From Volvox africanus (lineage: Eukaryota > Chlorophyta > Chlorophyceae > Chlamydomonadales > Volvocaceae), in assembly GCA_030268105.1 (NCBI GenBank), contig BSDZ01000033.1:310001-374000 (forward strand): a stretch of DNA of 64,000 nucleotides, in the 5' to 3' direction. Each line of letters opens with the position of its first letter. The stretch's first letter is position 1. Below the pieces are notes generated by a model. The model saw only the letters and a list, made by a program, of their open reading frames with translations. It had not been told where the DNA came from and ran no database searches. Made by a program: the position numbers and the translations under genes. Positions 60,166 through 64,000 of the stretch are shown piece by piece.

Positions 60166-63100
60166 CTACTGCGCCGCCGCGTCCCGCTCAAACACTGCAG
60201 GCGGCCGAGGGATCTCCGACGCCTCTGGGACCCGCATTGCTGCCGTACCGTGGGCAGTAGCAGGAGCCGCCGTAGCAGTTGCAGCAGCAGGAGCAGTGGG
60301 ACCAGTAGCACATTCCATATTGCCTCGCGTGGATGCGACGTACAGCTGCGCTGGCACCGCCGCCGGCAGGCCGCCGCTGGGTGGCTGCCCTCGCAAGACG
60401 CCACTACCCAGTTGCACCGCCAACGGACCCATGGGTCGCACCGGCGGAGCGTGCATTGGATATTGGGTTCTTCTGCCAATCGCGGGGGCGGGAGGAAAGG
60501 GCGGGCATGTGGCCTGTATGGGGTAGGACTGAATCTGCACATCTGGGTGCTCAGATTGCCGTTCCGTTATACCCGATGATGGAGGATCACCGCCACGCAG
60601 GCCGAGCAGGCTGCCGTACATCAGAGCACCTGACGGCTCGTCCCGTGCATGAGCATCGCCGCCACGCCCGTACGTGATGTCCATGTCAGGACTTCCACCA
60701 GCCTCGGGACGTTCAAGTCGAACTGCAAACACACGTGGGCCGCCTGTCGGAACCTCACTGGACGTGTGGATATGGTGGTATCGGAGCCGGGGGCCGTACA
60801 CGTCGCGATCAGGAAGAGATCCCGGGTAACTTCGACGCGGTGCACCGTCGTCCTCGGGACGTGTTCGCGGCGTTGTGGCTCGAGCTGGCGGCAGACGTGA
60901 GAAGGCGACTGGGCCGCCGCTACCACCAGCAGCGGCTGCAGCATTGCCATACATGCCGAACTTCGGATGATCTTCATCGGCTTGGGAACGGAAGTGTAAG
61001 GCTCCTGGCGCTACTGCTGCCACCGCGACCCGCTGCTGGCGCCTCCGATGCCACGCCAGCAGCTCGCTGTGATGCTCTCCCCCCTTTTGATCGTACGAAT
61101 CAATGAATTGCCGTGAAGCCAGGTTCTCTGGCAATGACCCCGTCGCCGCTGCCGCTGCTGCGACGCCCTGATGTCCGAATTCCGTACGGTGCTGCTGTAC
61201 CTGAATCCAAGGCCCAGCTCCGTACGGCGCGTTCCGTACCCTAAGCAGCTGAGGTGTGAGTCCCAATACCCCCGGAATCGAACTCAGGCCATCATGCCCT
61301 GCTGCCAAAGCCCGCCTTGCCATCATCCCTGCGACGCCGCCGAAACCCCCCGCACCCTCTGCCGTGTCATCGTGCTGTACAGCCACGCGACTGTCCCCAC
61401 GGACTCCGGCCGTTTGCTCCTCATCGTCTTCCGTACCGCCGCCGCCGCCGCCGCCGTGGCGGGTTCCTGCTTGAACCCTGCGACCCCAGCCACCGTTATC
61501 ACTGTGGTCCGACAGCTGTGATTGCTGATCTGTGTCTAACTGGTTGGGTGCGAAGCTACCGCCGCCAGCGGCAAGCAAGCCAAAATTGCTACTCTGCGTC
61601 AGCGCCCGTGCGGTCTTGGCAGCGACGGACGTGGCGCCGGCGGCGGTGCCGCCACCGCCACTGTCATCGTCAACCTCCGCCTTACCCTGATGCCGTGCCG
61701 TGTTTCTGTACATCAACCGCGGCACAGCCGCTGCCCAGGCCGCCACTGCGTTATTCCGTCTGGAAAATTGCGACAGATGCAGATGATGGTGTTGGTGCTG
61801 TTGATGATGCAGATGATGCGGATGGGATTGCGGTGCGCCATGCGCCCAACGTGCGACATTATCGTCGTTCCCACCACCAGTGCCGCTGGCCATGCGTTCC
61901 GCGTCAGGCTCTTCGATCCCCAAGCCACGCTGATCCTGGTCTCGGTCCCAGCTCCGCATTGCTGCCGCCGCCGGCGGAAGACGAACGCACACCAAACTAC
62001 CCGGCTGGAGGGGAGGGCGTCGGACGGTGCTGCCGCCATCGCCAGGGCGGTGCTGGGCAGTCGTTAGCGGCGGCGCAGCATCCATCTCCTCCCTCTTTCG
62101 CTGAAAATCAGGAGCCAGCGGGATACGTCTGCCAGGATGTTGCGGCGGCGGCAGCGCTACCGTCGCATCTGCCACCTGGGCCTGCGCATCGGGGGTTTGG
62201 GAAGGGCGCCTGGCGGTGCCGCCACCGCTAAGGCGATGGTGGGGAAGGCCAGGCGGCGGCGGTGGCAGCGCCGCCGTCGCTGTGTCCATCGTCAATGGCT
62301 GAGGGAGTTGGGCAATCGAGGAACGTCTGGCGATGTCACCACGGCCAGAGCGATGCTGGACAGAGGGCAGCGTGGGGACGTCGGCCGTCGCCGCTGCCTT
62401 ATCCGTCTTCTCCTGAGGCTGAATATCCGTAGCCGAACGCTTAGGAGCCCTGGAGGAAAGTATGGGCTCCAGATTATCTTGGCCTTCCCAAGCGGTTCGG
62501 TCATTCTGCTGAGACATCTCGTTCGCTCTCGCATGTTTCATCTGCACAAGCGCCTCCTCTCTTTCGGGTGTCGCCTCCAGCAGTCGCCGCCCCAAGTCAG
62601 CCAAAGTCATCTGCATGGGGGCATGGATGCAACATAACTCGTTCTAGTCAGTGCTCCAATGCTCTCACGGGGCCAGCGCCGTCGTTACCACCGCCACTGC
62701 GGCGTGGTGCACAAACGAGACCACCTCACGGCGTCGGCAGCGGCGGCGGGTGGTGAGAACCCCTACCTGTTTCAGCGCGTCCTGTGGATCCTTGTACGAC
62801 GTTTTAGAGCTCGCCGCTACTGCCCCCGTCGCGTCACTGAGATCTAGCCCCGGCGCAGAGACCTCAATTTCGACCTGGGGTCTCCGGAGCAGCAGCGGCG
62901 GCATTGCCGCCTTCGCCGCCCCATCCTCACCAGAAACCAGTGCCTCCGATGCGTCCGGCTGGAGGCGGGGACGGCAGCGGGCTGCTGCAGCGGCACGGGC
63001 ACCACTGCCGGAAAGTTGCTCCGCACTATATCCTGAGTCCGTCTCCTGCTGCTGCTGCCGCCGCCGCCACTGCCGCTGCCGCCGCCAGGCGCTAGGGCGC

Positions 63101-64000
63101 GAATTCGTCTCTTGGTGCGCTTCGTGGCTCTCACCGCTTTCCGCCGGGAGAAGTGGCGACGGTGGCAGCGACACCGCCAGGTCCTCCCACTGCCGTTTTC
63201 GGGGCTGCTGCGGTTGTGTCGGTGTCGGTGATAGCGGTGGCTGGCAACCGCCGCATGGCAACCAATCTCGCAGTGAGCTGCCACGCAGTAGCTGCCGGTG
63301 TGGAGCGACTGTATCTCCACTGGTCCCTGGTACTTCAGGATCTTCTGTTTCAGAGGGCTCACTGAGAATCTCGATCATTCTAAAGATCTGCAACCAGTGG
63401 TCCAGGTCGCTGTGACAGTCCAATTTTCCTAAGTCCTCTTCCAAGGTTCTGCAGTCCAACGGTTTCATGCCGCTGGCGCCACCGCCGCTGCAGCCCAATC
63501 CGTTGTCGCTCTCCTTAACAAGCGGAATGCTCACCGACGTTGCCGGCCTCGCCTGCGACTCCCGTTCCACCTCCATGCCTAGCCCTGTCTCGTGTTTACG
63601 TGACAGTCGCGTCTGGTCACTCGGACAGGGCCCCGCCGCGCCACCCTGCAAGGGCAACATAGGCATGGCCTCTACGAAAGGGGCAACAGCGGCCGCCTCC
63701 GCCTCCGCCACTGGCGCTGGCGTGACAGTCGCACGCAACGAAAGTTCACCGGTGAAGGCAACACCGTCCGCCTCTTCAAGAGGAGGCGTAGGGACTGCAT
63801 CTGCGTGCGAAGCCGCCCGTGGCGGCAGTGATGGCGGCTGTGGTGGCGGCGGTGGCGGCGGCTCGCTCAAGCGCGAAGGGGAGCGTGACGCCGGCGGCGA
63901 GGGCGAGCGGCCGCCATCCCGACCTGCCGGCGCCAGTGTGGGCACCGTACGGAGCGCCGCGTGGCGTTTGCCAGAGAGCTGCTGCGGTGCATGATTGCGG
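60166..64000 (-). CDS. Very large low-complexity protein, 5' end outside window
   Basis: I do not recognise this protein. Two exons are visible, 62767-64000 (open to the window edge) and 60166-62610, joined in phase 0 by a GTAGGG donor and a CAG acceptor, giving more than 1,200 residues. The N-terminal part has Pro/Ala-rich runs and one ordered-looking stretch, CRTLEEDLGKLDCHSDLDHW followed by LQIFRMIEILSEPSE. Exon 2 starts MTLADLGRRLLEATPEREEA, which may form a short helix, then alternates Pro, Gly, His and Ala runs (HLHHQQHQHHHLHLSQFSRR) and ends PPAVFERDAAAQ. No membrane segment, zinc motif or known domain is visible. Size and composition resemble the long scaffold or regulatory proteins common in volvocine algae. 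The reading frame is chosen over the overlapping plus-strand frames because it stays open for 815 codons in one piece and has clean splice sites; function is unknown. Confidence 0.6.

Noticed and set aside
61317..62231. 304-codon plus-strand open frame opposite the large unknown gene
   Set aside because: It mirrors the GC-rich codons of the 815-codon minus-strand exon and is rich in Arg/His/Pro as antisense frames are; no motif.

Overview
The window is nuclear DNA of a green alga of the volvocine/Chlamydomonas type. Evidence for this: genes are split by many short GT-AG introns, coding exons are GC-rich with long Ala/Gly/Gln/Ser/Pro low-complexity runs, several 3' ends carry the volvocine poly(A) signal TGTAA, two genes encode plastid proteins of the green lineage (bL28c and an LPA1/REP27-family protein), and a decayed KDZ-type transposase and CCCTAAAA repeats are present. 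Intergenic DNA is more AT-rich than the exons. I cannot name the species. There are no bacterial operons, CRISPR arrays or phage genes, and I found no rRNA or tRNA gene.

Layout from left to right: (1) plastid ribosomal protein L28 (+, 540-1338); (2) a many-exon membrane protein of unknown family (-, 2164-6947), convergent with L28; (3) a 16-exon ABC-F ATPase (-, 8071 to at least 17558); (4) a large ubiquitin-specific protease (+, about 18873-23638), divergent from the ABC-F gene; (5) a tandem pair of NYN-nuclease plus C2H2 zinc-finger genes (-, 27627-32052 and -, 34099-36612) with a decayed KDZ transposase between them; (6) a BtuF-like substrate-binding-domain protein (+, 37396-40258); (7) a very large protein with two GATA zinc fingers (+, 41813-49660), possibly two adjacent genes; (8) an LPA1/REP27-family (DUF3493) thylakoid protein (-, 53829-56744); (9) the 3' part of a very large low-complexity protein of unknown function (-, 60166 to beyond the right edge).

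Most genes are unrelated housekeeping or regulatory genes: plastid translation, translational ATPase, deubiquitination, photosystem II biogenesis, transcription and RNA processing. They do not form a pathway. The most unusual features are the NYN/C2H2 pair, where three segments are 98.8-100% identical while neighbouring exons have drifted to about half identity; GC-AG introns with the same AG|GCAAGT donor in both NYN copies and again in the LPA1-family gene; a two-finger GATA protein with unequal finger loops; and a eukaryotic BtuF-like protein. All multi-exon models were assembled by eye from reading frame, splice consensus and phase. Each CDS entry gives the gene span, with exon coordinates in the evidence.
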